NCBI RefSeq assembly: GCF_017562075.2
Contig: NC_054081.1
Span: forward strand, 24,472,315-24,536,314
Length of the DNA stretch: 64,000 nt
Source: Anopheles merus
Lineage: Eukaryota; Arthropoda; Insecta; Diptera; Culicidae
Reading direction: 5' to 3'
The notes below the pieces were generated by a model. That model saw only the letters and a program-made list of their open reading frames with translations, searched no databases and had not been told where the DNA came from. This document shows, in pieces, positions 24,124 through 34,396 of the stretch (positions are counted from its first letter, which is position 1; every line of letters begins with the position of its first letter). Made by a program: the position numbers and the translations under genes.

Positions 24124-24277
24124 TTTTGCACTTTTCTAACTCACTTTTCTAACACACTTGACGAACACTTGCACTTGGCACTTGGTAAACCACACAGAAT
24201 GACAACAAATTTGACAGCAGAAACGTAGCACCACTACAATCCAAAATATGCCTACCTCACACATACATTCTTATGGC

Positions 24278-24690
24278 TAAAACGTTGGCGCGTGCTCGTT
24301 AGGATGACATTTTTTCACAGCACACTTTTTTCATCATCGCTGTTTCTCTCGTTCGCTTCAGCCAAGCAAAAAAAACTCGGTTTTGCTCTTCGTCTGATTT
24401 GGAGAGCGCACGAAGGGGTTTCGGGTTCCATCTCCAACAACAACAACCACACGAGGAGGCTCGGGGACACTCATCAGGGAAAAATCGCTCAAATTAGAGC
24501 GAGAGACAGATAGAAAAAGTGAAAGGTCAATATAAAATCTTCGGCTTTTGACCGTTGGGTAGCGATGTGCTATAATCGGGAACGAACAGTACCCAACGGT
24601 CACCAGCACTCAGAGATCCGCTGAGATTGAAGCTGACTTTGAAGCTGAGTTGGCGAAACGTCTCAGCCTCCGAAGTAACCCGAAGCCGAA
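24278..24690. other. Right-end domain of the transposon (promoter side of the transposase)
   Basis: Matches 16156-16550 in copy A. In B, GACCGTTGGGTA and TACCCAACGGTC form a perfect 12-bp inverted repeat around a 30-bp loop; in A the loop is missing and the arms are fused into a 22-bp near-palindrome. It lies upstream of transposase exon 1, so it may hold the promoter. A diverged copy lies at 25620-25830. Confidence 0.5.
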
Positions 24691-24700
24691 GCGAACCCGA

Positions 24701-25619
24701 ACGGAGTTCGGTACGAACCTTCGTTTAATTAGCCCCCTCCCCTTTTTTGCCAGGATTTCTTTCCAAAATGATACAGTGCACAGAATTATATCACAACAAT
24801 TCTATTTATTGAAATTAATAACATTTATCTAACATGTTTTACAAAAATCAAAAACACATGCACTACGAACACTGAACTTAATTTCACATTAACGCACATT
24901 ATTTCAAAACACACTTTCCACACTCGCACAGTGAATAAAATCACAAAATCGTCACAACACTTTCTGCTCTTCCTCGCTGTTGCTCCTAGTTCCTTTCGCT
25001 ACACTGTACGGGCCACCATCTCGAGCACTACGACACAGCCACAGGTTTTGTTGTCTCCGTTCGCCGTGAAACACACATGAAATAGAAGAAAAATATTATT
25101 AATTAGGAGGGATGCTGTTGGTTGATAATTTTAATCACTTTTACTTACCTCAAATTAAACAAAACTCCATTTTTCACGGATTTTATCTGCTGACAACCAA
25201 GCGCTGAAACACCACACAAGTACCAACCTCACTGGACTGAAAGTAAAGCCTACTGCGTGAATGTGGGTATGCGCTTCTGCCAAGCCAACCGCGCCGTACT
25301 GCGTGTGTAGCCAAGTGTGTGTGTGTGTATATTTTCACCACTGGACACAGAACACAAATCTCACCGCACAGCAGAGCGTATGTCGCCAAGTGTGTGCATG
25401 TGTGTATTTGCACCACTGAATTCTGAACGTCCACCGCACCGCACCAAACAGCGTGTATCGCCAAGTGCGTGGCTGTGTGTAGTATCACCGTGGACTGCAG
25501 AAAACTACCTGCACTAGAACAGAGCGCTGGTGTGGCCAAATGTGTGCATGTGTGTACTAGCTCCACTGAAAGCCGGTATCGCACCAGATTTCGGGTGTCG
25601 CCTTGTGCGTGCGTGTGTG
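24701..25619. other. Unassigned sequence with a ~70-bp minisatellite
   Basis: 24701-25240 is unrecognised. About 25240-25619 holds five imperfect ~70-bp units around CGCCAAGTGTGTGCATGTGT followed by a CACCACTG stretch. The array runs straight into the diverged transposon end at 25620. A minus-strand frame over the repeat reads HTCTHLAT again and again; this reflects the DNA repeat and I do not call a gene. Confidence 0.5.
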
Positions 25620-25830
25620 TTATTCTCACAGCACACTCGTTCATCATTTTTTTCGTTTTTTCGCTTGAGCCACTCGATTTCGTTCTTCGCTGATTTTGGC
25701 AGCGCACGAAGGGGGTTCGGTTTCAACTTCCAACAACAACAACCACACGAGGGAGCTCGTGGATACTCACGAAGGGAAAATCACTCAAATCAGAGCGAGA
25801 AACAGATAGAAAAAACGAAAGGTTTAATTA
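25620..25830. mobile_element. Diverged copy of the transposon right-end domain
   Basis: Shares CACAGCACACT, GCGCACGAAGG, CCAACAACAACAACCACACGA and AAACAGATAGAAAAA with 24320-24525, in the same order but with many differences. It is an older relative or a solo end. No linked transposase was found beside it. Confidence 0.55.
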
Positions 25831-25924
25831 AAATATTTGCAAGTGTTAAGAAAGTAGTTTCAACTGTTGAAATAATCTTTTTTTTTTGTGTTTTCCTGAC
25901 ATGTATCGAGGTAGAATAATACTT

Positions 25925-26638
25925 TGTTCGGAGCGGACTTATCCACACTTCATCGCCCAGGCGATCATAGAAACCTTTAGGAGGTTTTCCTTACTGGAAA
26001 CGTTGGAGTTTAGAGGCCTTACCTTGCGAAGGGGGGCATAACTAAACTCTTTAAATGAGAATTCGATAGATGTTTAATAGGCATAGTCCTATCCTGACAG
26101 TCCGAACGAATCTGACTTGCCACGGTCGGAATTGGCTTTATTTATACTCAATGGGTTTCGTACATTTGGTTTTGGAATGTGTTTTTGTCTTAATTATAGG
26201 TTATTGATATGAGGTGCAATCTATACATTGTATCGGAGTGAGTTGTCTCTCATTTTGTGCCTATGCTGTGCTTTTAGTGTTTTTTCAAAGATTCTGCAAA
26301 ATTTCAACTGTTCGAGTCAAAGAACGGGTGTGTTGGTCGATCTTTGCCTATGCAGCGCTTTTAGAAATAAGTTGCTATGCGTTCTCAGTTTGGCTATTTT
26401 GCTGCAGTAACGCTTGAATTGCCTATGTTGCACGTTTCGATTGCTTTCGATCAATGTGTCTCAATTGTGTTTTTCTATGGATGGGATGGTCTGGGTATGT
26501 TGCTATGATGTTGATTGATTTGCTGATGTGTTATAATGAACGTGTTACTGTGGTGTGATTTGGCTTTCCGAAGTGTGTGTCTACAATGTCTCTATAGCTG
26601 TGTCTACAATGTCTCTATAGCTGATAGTGTGTATTATA
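25925..26638 (-). repeat. Solo LTR-like repeat
   Basis: On the minus strand it matches 53077-53617: AATACACACTATCAGC, a TATA box (GAGTATAAATAAAG), AAGTCAGATTCGTTCGGACT, and AACTCCAACGTTTCCAGTAAGG. It ends CTCCGAACA. One 36-bp block near the start is duplicated (26581-26620). No internal coding domain is attached and no target duplication was seen, so the LTR label is provisional; the retroelement family is unknown. Confidence 0.5.
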
Positions 26639-26659
26639 ATAAATTCTGTATAGCACCAA

Positions 26660-27676
26660 CGTCACATGCCAGGTGAGGGTGGATGGAAAACTCTCAGGAC
26701 CTTTTGCTACCACCAAAGGTCTGCGCCAGGGGGACGGGCTTGCCTGTCTCCTATTCAACTTGGAGCTAGAGAGGGCCATCCGCGACTCGAGGGTGGAGAC
26801 TACGGGAACCATCTTCTATAAGTCAACCCAGATCCTGGCATACGCTGATGATATAGACATCATTGGTCTGCGGCTCTCCTATGTAGCAGAAGCCTACCAA
26901 GGGATCGAGCAGGCGGCAGAGAGCCTCGGATTGCAGATAAACGAGGCAAAGACCAAACTGATGGTGGCAACATCAGCGGACCTACCAATAAATAATCCGA
27001 ATCTACGTAGGCGTGACGTACAGATAGGTGAACGCACTTTTGAAGTCGTCCCACAATTCACCTAACTTGGGTCAAAAGTCAGCAACGACAACAGCATGGA
27101 AGCTGAGTTGCGCGCAAGGATGCTGGCTGCCAACCGGTCATTCTACAGCCTGAAAAAGCAGTTTACCTCAAAGAACCTGTCGCGACGGACGAAGCTGGGA
27201 CTATATAGTACCTATATAGTACCAGTACTCACATACGCCTCTGAGACATGGACACTGTCCAAATCTGACGAAACCCTCTTAGCCGCGTTCGAGAGGAAGA
27301 TGCTCAGAAGGATACTTGGCCCCGTATGTGTGGAAGGACAATGGAGGAGCTGCTATAATGACGAGCTATACGAGATGTACGGCGACCTCACTGTCGTACA
27401 GCGTATAAAGCTCGCCAGGCTCCGGTGGGCTGGCCATGTTATACGCATGGAAACGGACGACCCAGCCCGTAAAGTCTTTTTAGGCCGTCCACAAGGACAG
27501 AGGAGGCGTGGTAGGCCCAAATTGAGGTGGCAAGATGGCGTGGAGGCGTCCGCCATTAAGGCCGGGATAACGGACTGGCAGACGAAGGCGCGAGACCGTG
27601 AGCGGTTTCGGACACTCCTGAGGCAGGCCAAGACCGCAAAGTGGTTGTAGTGCCGGATAAGTAAGTAAGTAAGTAT
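26660..27676 (+). pseudogene. RTE-like LINE, 5'-truncated RT fragment
   Basis: The C-terminal half of a reverse transcriptase: GLRQGDGLACLLFNLELE, the catalytic box in LAYADDIDIIG, SETWTLSKSDE, RLRWAGHVIRME and GRPKLRWQDG. The frame has one stop at 27063 (in FT*LGS, where Tyr is usual) and otherwise reads to the natural stop at 27650. A TAAG repeat tail follows (27655-27676), as expected of a LINE with a microsatellite tail. The clade (RTE, as in mosquito JAM1) is from motif memory. Confidence 0.78.
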
Positions 27677-28165
27677 AGCAGATATTTTACACGATCTTTG
27701 CAGAGAAAGAGAGTCGAAAGTGTTCCGTACGACACGAAACAGTCTAACATCATCCGCATAAACTGCTCATCTCGGACTGCAACCGCTCCACATCAGACGC
27801 CGTACCGCGCAACAACTGTTTGTGGCTGGTTTACTGCAAAATAACATCGACTGTTCATCCCTGCTCCAGCAGTTAAACTTTTACGCGCCTGCTGTTCAGC
27901 TTCGTTCTCGTCCGTTACTTGCCCTGAACCGTAGTCGAACTGGATATGGATCTAGAGACTCCATGATTAGGGTGTTTAATGAAGTTCGTCATTTGTTTGA
28001 TTTTGGAACCTCAGTGCAATCCTTTAAAAACAGCCTTAGAAACGAATTATTAAGATGATCTTTTTACTTATCATAAACTAATATTAGACTTAAGAACATT
28101 CACACGGATCCATTGTTATCCATTGAACGAGTAATAAACAATTAAACAATTAAACAATAAAGCAG
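27677..28165 (+). pseudogene. 3' end of a Jockey/CR1-type LINE
   Basis: The frame to 28058 encodes a typical LINE ORF2 C-terminus (LQPLHIRRRTAQQLF, NFYAPAVQLRSRPLL, FKNSLRNELLR). An AAACAATT repeat tail ends at 28165. The 5' limit is unclear, about 27770; 27677-27770 shows nothing. Confidence 0.65.
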
Positions 28166-28845
28166 ACACTCTGCTTCCGTAATGGCTAGTGTGACGTCAT
28201 TGATAAAAAGCGTAAACAGCAATGGTCCCAAGTTGCTGCCCTGAGGAACGCCAGATGAACTCTCGAAAACGTTAGAGGAAACACCATCGATTTGTACGTA
28301 GTAGCTACGTTCAGAGATGAAGGACCTGAACCAATTCACCAGCGGAGTAGAGAGACCGATCCGGGCGAGCTTAGCCAACAGCAAGCGATGGTTCACACGA
28401 TCAAACGCAGCCTTAAGATCAGTGTATACTGCATCCATCTGAGCTCCGGAAGTGAAGGCTGCGTGGCAGTTGGAGACGAATTCCACCAGGTTTGTGGTAT
28501 TACTGCGTCGAGGAAAGAGACCATGCTGGCGTGTAGAAATATAAGAACGACAGTGATACGTTAGCGAATTTTGTATGACGATCTCAAACACCTTGGCACA
28601 AGAAGGCAAGGTGGTTATACCGCGGAAGTTCTCAGCAGAGTTTTTATCCCCTTTTTTTGTACACCGGAAACATGGGTACAGTACTTTGTGCAAAAGAGAG
28701 TTGGTAGGTGTGAGACAGAGGCTCTGCTAAAAATTCGCGGCATTTGGCAAAGATTGCCGTAGGAATGCGATCGTGTCCAAGGTTGTATGAGATTTCACCT
28801 GATGCAGAGCACGTAGTACAGTATCTACCGAGATGATGCTCTACC
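28166..28845 (-). pseudogene. LINE reverse transcriptase fragment, minus strand
   Basis: RT fingers to palm only: LGHDRIPTAIFAKC, RGITTLPSCAKVFE, STRQHGLFPRRS, DLKAAFDRVNH and SGVPQGSNLGPLLF. It stops abruptly just before the YADD box, at the tail of the preceding LINE, and has a frameshift near 28670. It joins the + strand LINE head to head at about 28845. Both its ends are missing. Confidence 0.75.
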
Positions 28846-28981
28846 GCTCCTACATACGCCGCAGTGAAAGACAACTTTTTACGAAACCGACGCGGTTCTG
28901 GGTCTTCTGGAACAAACGACGCAACATAAGTGGTATTCCTTCATCCCTGAGCTACTATGGAGTAACTAGTACTGATACGTC

Positions 28982-29167
28982 TTTGGGGGGTTTTCCAAGT
29001 AGGGTTTCGGATGATGAGTTTGTAGCGGTTTTACTCACGTCCGTTCTCTTAGGTTGGTGCAATAGAAGAGAGCGTTTATTCGTATAATCGTGGGGAGATT
29101 GTGTGGTCGGCTCAGAGCCCGGTTTATGTCCTCAAGTTGAGCGTTTGTACCTTTATATATTCACCAC
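28982..29167 (-). repeat. 3' LTR of G1
   Basis: 186 bp; the inner edge is preceded on the minus strand by the polypurine tract. It matches 33537-33722. Confidence 0.85.
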
Positions 29168-29355
29168 ATCACATCCCCCTTTCTTTTAAAATTTCCTTGG
29201 CTGGTAAATATTCCTACCGTAGCGCGATTGGTGAACTGGTATGCGCTTAATCTCTGAGTGTTGCTGTGTGTTTTTCTCTACTTCGCTGTCTTGGTTCGCG
29301 CTATCTACATATGCAGGCTTAAGCCGATCAATCGAGATTGAGGCTTTTTTTCCTT

Positions 29356-32220
29356 TCACTTCGAGTGTGTATGTTTTTTGTTCCTGTCTAATACTTTGTA
29401 AGGACCGTCATACGGAGGTGTTAGTGATGGCCTGATCTTATCTACTCGCACAAATACATGAGTACAACTATCTAAACTCGAATGTACGTAAACTCCTTTG
29501 TTTGTGTTATGATTGGATGTTTGTGTTGGCTTTAGCTTCCTCATCACTACTCTCAAATTGTTTACAAATTCGCACGTTGCATTCGCTATCGTTTTGTTGT
29601 GGTCGAAAAACTCTCCTGGTAGGCGTAAACAAGTACCATAAGTTAATTCGGCAACGGTTGCTCCTATATCTTCTTTTAACGTCGATCGCATTCCTAACAA
29701 AACGAGTGGTAGTGTCTCCACCTGGATCGATCGTGGCACATTAGAGCTGCTTTAAGTTGGCGGTGAACTCGTTCGATGTGCCCGTTTGCCTGAGGATGGT
29801 AAGGAGAAGATTTGAGGTGATCAATACCGAGTGTTTCGGAAAGCTTTTTGAACAGATCGCTTTCAAACTGTCGACCGCGGTCGGTGGTGATTTTGCTAGG
29901 TACACCAAACCTAGCAATCCAGTGTGTGACGAATGCGCGTGCGACGGTATCAGCCGTCATGTTTGGTAAGGGAATCGCCTCCGGCCAACGCGTAAACTTA
30001 TCGATAAGGGTTAAACAATAGGCATTTCCTTCGGACGGAGGTAAGGGGCCGATGAGATCCATGTGCACGTGCTGGAATCTGTGTTGTGGTACTTCGATGT
30101 GTTCTGCTTCGGTGAAATTGTGTCTAGTTACCTTGCTTCTTTGGCATTCTATGCAGTTTTTTACGAATTGTTTACAGTCCTTTCTCAGGGCTGGCCAAAC
30201 GTAGCGTTGTGAAACGAGATGCGTGGTAGCTCGAATGCCGGGATGAGAAATACCATGTATTTTTTTTAATTACGTGTGCTCGGAGTGCTTCGGGAACTAG
30301 TGGTCGGATTTCTTGTGTGGAAACGTCGCAATATAGTGTACCTTTTTTCGATGGTAGTTCCAATTCCTTCAGAACAATTGAGCTAGATTGTGGTGGGTTT
30401 CTTATGAATTTTTGTATGTCATTATCCATTCTCTGTAGCTCTGCCATTTTTTCGTAATCGATGGAATCGGAAGAGACGGCTTTGATGCGACTTAGCATGT
30501 CTGCAACGTTGTTTTCGTTACCAGGGATGTGGCGAATATCTGTTGAATATTCGCTAATGAAAGCCAGTCGTCGCTGCTGAGTGGGGTTAGCTCGCTCTGG
30601 ACGTTGGTGAAACGCCGTCACTAAGGGCTTGTGGTCGGTGTAAATGCAAAATGTTCGTCCTTCAAGAAAATCGCGAAAGTATTTAACTGATTCATATATG
30701 GCATACAATTCCCTATCATACGTGCTTGCTTTTAGCATGCTGGTGCATAGTTTTTTTGAAAAGAATGCTAAGGGTGTTATGCCTTTTTTTTCCACCTGAT
30801 GGAGTGCGCCTCCTATGGCATCATTCGAAGCGTCGACGTACAAGCTGAGTTTAGCATATGGTGATGGATGAGCGAGTAATGTTGCACTCGCCAATTCTTT
30901 TTTAGAGTTTTCAAATGCATCAATTGTCTCTTTGTTCCAGTTAAGTGGAGTATTGTCATTTCGCACATTTCCTGGTATCATTTTTTGTAAAACGTGCTGA
31001 TTTGCAGCCGCGTGCGGGATAAAACGCCGGTAAAAATTTATCGTGCCAAGGAATGTTTTTAGTTGTTTTGTAACCTTCGGTCTTGGGAAATCGATAATGG
31101 CTTGTACTTTTAATGGGTTCGGTTTGATTCCCTCCGGAGTTATTAAATGACCGAGGAAAGTTACGGAAGATTTTCCTATTTGGCATTTATCAGCGTTAAT
31201 TGCTAAACCATTTTCTCTTAGGCGTTTAAAAACTGTTTCGAGGTGCGTTTTGTGATTTTCTATGCTACTCGAGGCGATGCATAAATCATCTATATACGGG
31301 AAAACGTACGGGAGATCGCAAAATATTGCGTGTAGGTAGCGTTGTAGGGTTTGTCCAGCGTTTCTCAACCCGAACGTCATAAAGTTAAACTCATACAAGC
31401 CAAACGGAGTGGTTATGGCTGTTTTTGGGATGTCTTGCTTTGCTACAGGAATCTGGTGGTATGCGCGTTGCAGATCTATACATGAAAACACGTTATTGCC
31501 GTGTAGTATATTGCTTACGTCTTGTATGTGTGGTATAGGATATCGGTCTGGTTCGGTCACCGCGTTTAAGCCTCTGTAGTTGCCGCACGGTCTCCAGTTA
31601 CCGTTAGGTTTTTTAACCATGTGCAGTGGACTGGCCCAGCTGCTTTTAGACGGTTTGCAAATGCCTTGTTCTACCATGTATTGGAATTCGGTTTTAGCTG
31701 CTTGTAGTTTTTCTAAAGGCAATCTGCGTGGTTGGCAGAAAATAGGCGGACCAGTAGTGAGTATTTGGTGTTCTACCGTTTTAGTAGTTTTATGTTTAGT
31801 GTTCAGCTTTGTGATATCTTTGTATCGTTCAACTATGCTGGCAAATTGTTTGTTTATGCAAATTGTTGAAATAGTATTCTTATTTTGACTTTTTGTACTT
31901 TGAATCTCGAGTTTTGTCGAGTTGTCTATTAATCTCTTTCTCTTAGCATCGGCTAATAGATCGTAAAACTCGAGAAAATCCGCACCTATTATAGGCGTAC
32001 TGACGTCGGCGACAACAAATGTCCATGAGAATTTTCTCTCGAGTCCCAAATCAAGACTTAACGTTTTTTGCCCATATGTAGCTATTTGTGTGCCGTTTGC
32101 GGCTGAAAGTTTTCGTGAAGGCGAAGGGTTAAGTCTCTCTTTCGTATTTGGTTGAATAACCGATATCTCGGCGCCGGTGTCGATTAAAAAACGGTGATGT
32201 GAAATGTTATCGGTAATGTG
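29356..32220 (-). pseudogene. G1 pol: protease, RT, RNase H, integrase
   Basis: Protease active site LIDTGAEISVI near 32170. RT in order: CKPSKSSWASPLHMVKK, RPCGNYRGLNAVT, FSCIDLQRAYHQIPV and the catalytic box in FPYIDDLCIA. RNase H has LYVDASNDAIGGAL, YDRELYAIY and CIYTDHKPLV. A frameshift at an eight-T run near 30262 separates it from integrase, which carries a zinc finger (ISHPGIRA, CIECQRSK) and the D-D-E core HMDLIGPLP, TTDRGRQFES and PQANGHIER. A second frameshift near 29720 leads to the C-terminal tail. The protein order is Ty3/gypsy. Confidence 0.82.
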
Positions 32221-32571
32221 TATTCGGCATATTTGTTCAGAGTTAGTGTTAGTGTTGCTTTCACTTCTCGCAGGTGCTAACGATGGTGAGTGCGGTTGAG
32301 GTCGATCTACGGTGTGTGCGTTACCAGGTGCGAGTGGTGTCTCACCGTGAGTGATGGTGTTCTCGGCAAATCTGAGTGTTTCAGAACGTGTAGCGTTTGG
32401 TGGTATATGAGGTTCAGTGTATTGCTTTTAGCATGCTGGTGCATGAGTGGCTTCGTGGTGCGCTATGGGATGATAAAATGAATGTTTGAGTTCGTGTTGC
32501 GCTATGTGGTGATGAAATGAATGTTTGAGATGGTTTTACGTGAGTGTCTCTTGCTGGGAGTAAAAATCGAA

Positions 32572-33506
32572 CTATTTTTTTTGTTGTGTTGGCATCAGCT
32601 CGTCGAAAAAAATGCATCGAGTGTTATGATCATTTGGATGATCTTTCTCACATATTTCGGCTTTGTTGCCAAAACGCAAATGAAACCAGCATATCCATCT
32701 GCGCGGTGATTTGTTGCGTGGTTGAGAGGGGGAACGTCTGCCCCATGGCTCTCTTATTCTGGAACGTTGCCGAGGTCGATGCTCGTACGATCTAGGTTGT
32801 TGCACTGCGAGCACTTCCTCAAGACGCTGCGAAAGGGCTTCGATTTTGCACTCTAGGGCAGCGATTTGTGCCGTCGGCTCGTGACGGTTTTCAGCGGATC
32901 GTGCGCTCACTGCTAAGACATCGCTATGGGGGGCTTCCATAATTTTGTCAGCTATCGTAGCTTGCTCGTCTAATGACGCGGATGGCACTGCTGCTATAAT
33001 TGACCGTATCGTGGTGTTAGCGCTCGCAACCAAATGTTGGATAGTATGGTGTCAGGGCAATCGTCTCCTCCCATTCGACGCATTTGGGCCAGGAGTTGGC
33101 TTGGTTTTTGGTCGCCGAGAGATACGCCCGATAAAAGGCTGGTCAACCTTTGGTTCTCCGAGGGTTGAAAATGGTCGATGACGGCCTTCTTAATCGTTAC
33201 GTATTTGCCGATTGTGCCCGCTTTGTTGCATACTGCGATGGCGGAGTGAAAGTGTTTGGCTTGAGACCCGAGTGCAACAATAACTGCATTGAACTTGTGC
33301 TTGTCGAGTTTCACTGCGTTCACGTAAAACGCTGCCTCGAGACACACGAACCATGTCTCCACATCTTCCATATCGAACGTCGGGAAACTGATACGCGGTC
33401 CCGTTGCCGCGATCTCCTGTTCCTCTTCGATAGGCACGGCAGTTTCGGGTGTCGTCATTTCGGGCAGCCCAAAAAAAATGGAAAAAAAAATCGTGTAAAA
33501 ATTCAC
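32572..33506 (-). pseudogene. G1 gag
   Basis: Capsid-like protein for particle assembly. Residues include ISFPTFDMEDVETWFVCLE, LLSGVSLGDQKPSQLLAQM and NIWLRALTP, typical of CsRn1/mdg-type gag. A one-base frameshift near 33015 moves to the second frame, which has an Arg/Ser-rich nucleic-acid-binding stretch and the unusual finger CWFHLRFGNKAEIC. The start at 33506 is about 12 bases after the primer site; an in-frame ATG within the first 20 codons (PEMTTPET) may be the real start. Confidence 0.72.
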
Positions 33507-33517
33507 TTTCGGTCACG

Positions 33518-33535
33518 ATCACGTCGGGATCACCA
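33518..33535 (-). other. Primer-binding site of G1, tRNA-Trp-like
   Basis: TGGTGATCCCGACGTGAT on the minus strand; from memory it differs by one base (T for C) from the complement of the tRNA-Trp 3' end. Confidence 0.65.
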
Positions 33536-33536
33536 G

Positions 33537-33722
33537 TTTGGGGGGTTTTCCAAGTAGGGTTTCGGATGATGAGTTTGTAGCGGTTTTACTCACGTCCGTT
33601 CTCTTAGGTTGGTGCAATAGAAGAGAGCGTTTATTCGTATAATCGTGGGGAGATTGTGTGGTCGGCTCAGAGCCCGGTTTATGTCCTCAAGTTGAGCGTT
33701 TGTACCTTTATATATTCATCAC
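33537..33722 (-). repeat. 5' LTR of G1
   Basis: 186 bp with ATATATAAAGG near its start on the minus strand, a likely TATA box, and AATAAACGC in the middle. Followed at once by the primer site. Confidence 0.85.
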
Positions 33723-33941
33723 ACGTCCGATATTTGCGACACTTTTGTCAACCGCTTCGCCGATGCATTGACTGTTCCAGTCGATGACCGAAACTTACTT
33801 GCTGAAGCCACGAACAATACGCCTTCCGATGTGATTGATTTTATTTTACCGTCGATTGATGAAGTCACCGTAGTTCATGTACTCAATAATTTAAAACCGA
33901 CTACTTCATCTGGGCCTGATAGCATTCCAGCGTACATCTTA

Positions 33942-34396
33942 GGCCGCGGGGCCATGGGGCTTTCTCAAGCTGAGAAAACATTCTCAAGCTGAGAAAACAT
34001 TCTCAAGCACTCATTTAAGTTTCTCAAGCACTCAAATCTTGTTCTCAGACGCGAGCCCGTGGCCGTCGTCAGTTTTTCTCACTCTGAGAAATTGTTATTG
34101 CCACTCTAGCTTTATTTAGAGTTTTAAATAGAAAATATGATTTTGATCGATTTTTTTTTATTTTTTCAATTATAGACATTGAATACATTTTCCAAAGTGA
34201 TTACCGAAAAACAAATAACACAATTGCTCATATTTCAGTTAGCCGGACGCTGCATCGTCAACTTTCTCAAAGATTCTCAAAGATTCTCAGAACCGATTTT
34301 GTTCCGATTCGACAAACGTTGAGAACGTAGGTTTCTCAAAAGCACTCATGAGTGCTTGAGAAAATGACCGTTGAGAAACCCCATGGCCCCGCGGCC
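33942..34396. mobile_element. Harbinger/PIF-type MITE
   Basis: 455 bp with perfect 18-bp terminal inverted repeats (GGCCGCGGGGCCATGGGG) and a TTA target duplication (33939-33941, 34397-34399). Many TTCTCAAGC/CACTCA motifs follow each end. No coding capacity. TTA targets and GG-starting ends fit PIF/Harbinger. Confidence 0.8.

Larger units (their letters stand above)
16797..24700. mobile_element. Two-gene CACTA-like transposon, copy B (both genes open)
   Basis: About 7.9 kb, in the same orientation as copy A and only 236 bp from it. It carries an intact + strand DUF4806-like gene and an intact spliced - strand transposase gene pointing towards it. Shared SINE fragments at matching positions show A and B descend from one element, by tandem duplication or by transposition of a SINE-bearing copy. 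Terminal inverted repeats were not found, so the limits given are only where similarity to A stops. Confidence 0.75.
28982..33722 (-). mobile_element. Ty3/gypsy retrotransposon G1 (CsRn1-like), nearly complete
   Basis: 4.7 kb with two LTRs that look identical apart from a C/T at the outer edge, flanked by ACGTC (28977-28981 and 33723-33727). On the minus strand the order is LTR, tRNA-Trp-like primer site, gag, protease, RT, RNase H, integrase, polypurine tract (AAAGAAAGGGGGATG), LTR. No env-like frame is present. The gag finger CWFHLRFGNKAEIC and the tRNA-Trp primer point to the CsRn1 clade. It is young by LTR identity, but gag and pol each have frameshifts, at least one in a homopolymer that could be a sequencing error. 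Confidence 0.85.

Noticed and set aside
24701..25183. A host gene with a splice donor on the minus strand near 25143 (AGGTAAGT)
   Set aside because: Only a donor-like motif is seen; no coding exon could be read on either side.
25183..25707. 174-codon minus-strand frame with HTCTHLAT repeats
   Set aside because: It mirrors the ~70-bp DNA repeat and has no start context or domain.
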